Shown here one piece after another: positions 62,855-64,000 of a stretch of DNA of 64,000 nt (positions are counted from its first letter, which is position 1; each line of letters starts with the position of its first letter). Under the pieces are notes generated by a model. It saw nothing but the letters and a program-made list of their open reading frames with translations. It did not search any database and had not been told where the DNA came from. The DNA lies in assembly GCF_029892445.1 (NCBI RefSeq), contig NZ_JARXVJ010000001.1, positions 1,116,001 through 1,180,000 on the forward strand, read 5' to 3'. This DNA is from Chryseobacterium sp. H1D6B (lineage in GTDB: Bacteria; Bacteroidota; Bacteroidia; Flavobacteriales; Weeksellaceae). The position numbers and the translations under genes were made by a program.

Positions 62855-63539
62855 ATTTGAGTTTATTTAGAAAGTTCTCTCTGTACATTTCTCCTATCGG
62901 AATTTCCTGCTCCGAAAACAAAACTGCCTTTTTTGCGCCTAAACTTTTTATCTGGCTTAAATTGATGATAAATGATTTATGAACCCGGGCAAAAGACAAT
63001 CCGGAAAGCTGAAGTTCTAAAGATTTTAAAGTATCTAAAACGATATATTCCTGCTGGGAGGTTTTAATATTCACATAATCTTTGATACTTTCGATGTAAA
63101 GAATGTCATCAAAATTAATACGGTGCTGCTGTCCGGAAGATTTCACAAAAAAATAGGAATCCTTTTTTTCTTCATTAAAAGAAAAACGTTCCTGAGCCTT
63201 TAAAGCACTTTTATAAAACCTTTCAAAGGAAACCGGCTTCAGCAGATAATCTACAATATTATGTTCGTATCCTTCTAAGGCATATTCAGAATAAGCCGTC
63301 GTTAAAATATATTTCTGTTTTCCCCCGACAATTTTCATAAAATTGATTCCTGTAAGTTCCGGCATCTGAATATCTAAAAAAACCAGATCTGACTCATTGT
63401 TTTGAATATATTCTAAGGCATCAATAGGGTTCTCAGAAGAAAAAACCAGTTCCAAAAAAGAAATTTTCTGCACATAATTTTCCAACAGCGAAATCGCTAA
63501 AGGTTCATCATCTACAATAATGCATTTTATTTTTCTCAT
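62853..63539 (-). CDS. LytTR-family response regulator
   Basis: A 228-residue regulator with a receiver domain (VDDEPLAIS at the N-terminus; phospho-acceptor Asp in VFLDIQMPELTG, near residue 57) and a LytTR DNA-binding domain (~128-225; LYIESIKDYVNIKT and FARVHKSFIINL). It overlaps the histidine kinase gene by four bases. A typical AlgR/LytR pair for envelope or virulence gene control in Bacteroidota. Confidence 0.93.
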   Translation of the reverse strand: MRKIKCIIVDDEPLAISLLENYVQKISFLELVFSSENPIDALEYIQNNESDLVFLDIQMPELTGINFMKIVGGKQKYILTTAYSEYALEGYEHNIVDYLLKPVSFERFYKSALKAQERFSFNEEKKDSYFFVKSSGQQHRINFDDILYIESIKDYVNIKTSQQEYIVLDTLKSLELQLSGLSFARVHKSFIINLSQIKSLGAKKAVLFSEQEIPIGEMYRENFLNKLK

Positions 63540-64000
63540 TTTGAAAAATCAATATTCAAATGTACTGTAAATTCGGATTCGTTTTCTTCTATAGTTAATT
63601 CATGTTTTTTAGGATATAAAATTTCCAGTCTCTTTTTCACATTTCCAATTCCAATTCCTGAAACATTGTCTTTCTTCTTCTCTTTCTTAAAGTTATGAAG
63701 ATAAAACTGCAGTTTTTCCTGATCATCAGAGATTTTTAATGTAAATCCCTTTCCTCTAAAGTCACCATGTTTAAAAGCATTTTCAACAAACGGAACCAGC
63801 AGCATCGGCGAAATACTCAGTTTAGGATAATGAATACTTTTTTCAACAATCAGAAGTTCTGGATTTTTAATTCTTAAGCTTTCCAAAGCAATCAGGCTTT
63901 CTAAGTATTCAATTTCTTTTTCCAATAAAATAAATTCTTTTTCCAAATCTTTGGTACTGTACCTCAGCAGACGGCTTAGTTCTTCAATGGCAGGCAGGGC
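63536..64000 (-). CDS. LytS/YpdA-type sensor histidine kinase, 5' end missing
   Basis: The last 154 codons of a kinase that continue to the right edge. The frame runs in from base 64000 with ALPAIEELSRLLRYST, so the TTG at 63946 is internal. It shows the ATPase N-box LVPFVENAFKHGDF and G-box GIGIGNVKKRLEILYP, the 5TM-5TMR/LytS-type layout without a classic H-box. It is the partner of the LytTR regulator; the sensor and membrane part lie outside the window. Confidence 0.88.
   Translation of the reverse strand, partial: ALPAIEELSRLLRYSTKDLEKEFILLEKEIEYLESLIALESLRIKNPELLIVEKSIHYPKLSISPMLLVPFVENAFKHGDFRGKGFTLKISDDQEKLQFYLHNFKKEKKKDNVSGIGIGNVKKRLEILYPKKHELTIEENESEFTVHLNIDFSK

Noticed and set aside
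1..64000. tRNA, rRNA, CRISPR array or prophage
   Set aside because: I looked through the gaps and saw no cloverleaf, no regular repeat-spacer pattern and no phage or transposase genes.

Overview
The window looks like chromosomal DNA of a Bacteroidota bacterium of the Chryseobacterium/Flavobacterium type. It is AT-rich, several promoters fit the Bacteroidota pattern (TTG/TTTG, then about 17-23 nt, then TAnnTTTG), and there is little Shine-Dalgarno signal. The gene families also fit: a HU-CCDC81 protein, the SbsA-like Ig lipoprotein, PepSY-like proteins, LytTR two-component genes and a TonB-dependent receptor. I saw no rRNA, tRNA, CRISPR array, prophage or transposase.

Region 1 (1 to about 28.6 kb) is most of a flexirubin-type pigment cluster (aryl polyene plus, probably, dialkylresorcinol); its left end lies outside the window. 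A tyrosine ammonia-lyase-like enzyme makes the aryl starter and an adenylate-forming ligase activates it. Two acyl carrier proteins, several ketosynthases (including a chain-length-factor-like and a truncated one), a FabG ketoreductase and three hotdog dehydratase-like proteins build the polyene. Accessory genes are a halogenase-like flavoprotein, a CrtI-like oxidoreductase, a thioesterase, three possible acyl-transfer enzymes (BtrH-like, LpxL-like, C45 Ntn-hydrolase), a GT2-DUF2062 fusion, a polysaccharide deacetylase, an ABC exporter, a LolA-like protein with a lipoprotein partner, and some unknown proteins. An M16 peptidase gene sits inside the cluster on the opposite strand.

Region 2 (28.6-53.8 kb) is mostly housekeeping: ileS, a DksA-like protein without its zinc cysteines, lspA, a SanA/DUF218 protein, trpS, an OmpR/histidine-kinase pair beside PepSY-like proteins, an ECF sigma factor with a 44-residue ORF behind it, metK under a SAM-II-type riboswitch, divergent oxyR-katA with overlapping promoters, a crotonase, dCMP deaminase, xerD, a NUDIX hydrolase, lipoproteins, a 2-hydroxyacid dehydrogenase, a thioesterase and a HU-CCDC81 protein.

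Region 3 (53.8-64 kb) holds a TonB-dependent receptor behind a TPP riboswitch (probably thiamine uptake), a WG-repeat protein, acnB, acnA and a LytTR/LytS pair cut by the right edge. Just upstream of acnB is a decayed copy of the first ~130 bases of acnA. The most notable signals are the split dehydratase active sites of the pigment cluster, the SAM-II and TPP riboswitches with well-formed promoters, the acnA remnant, and a ten-G tract upstream of the aryl ligase gene.
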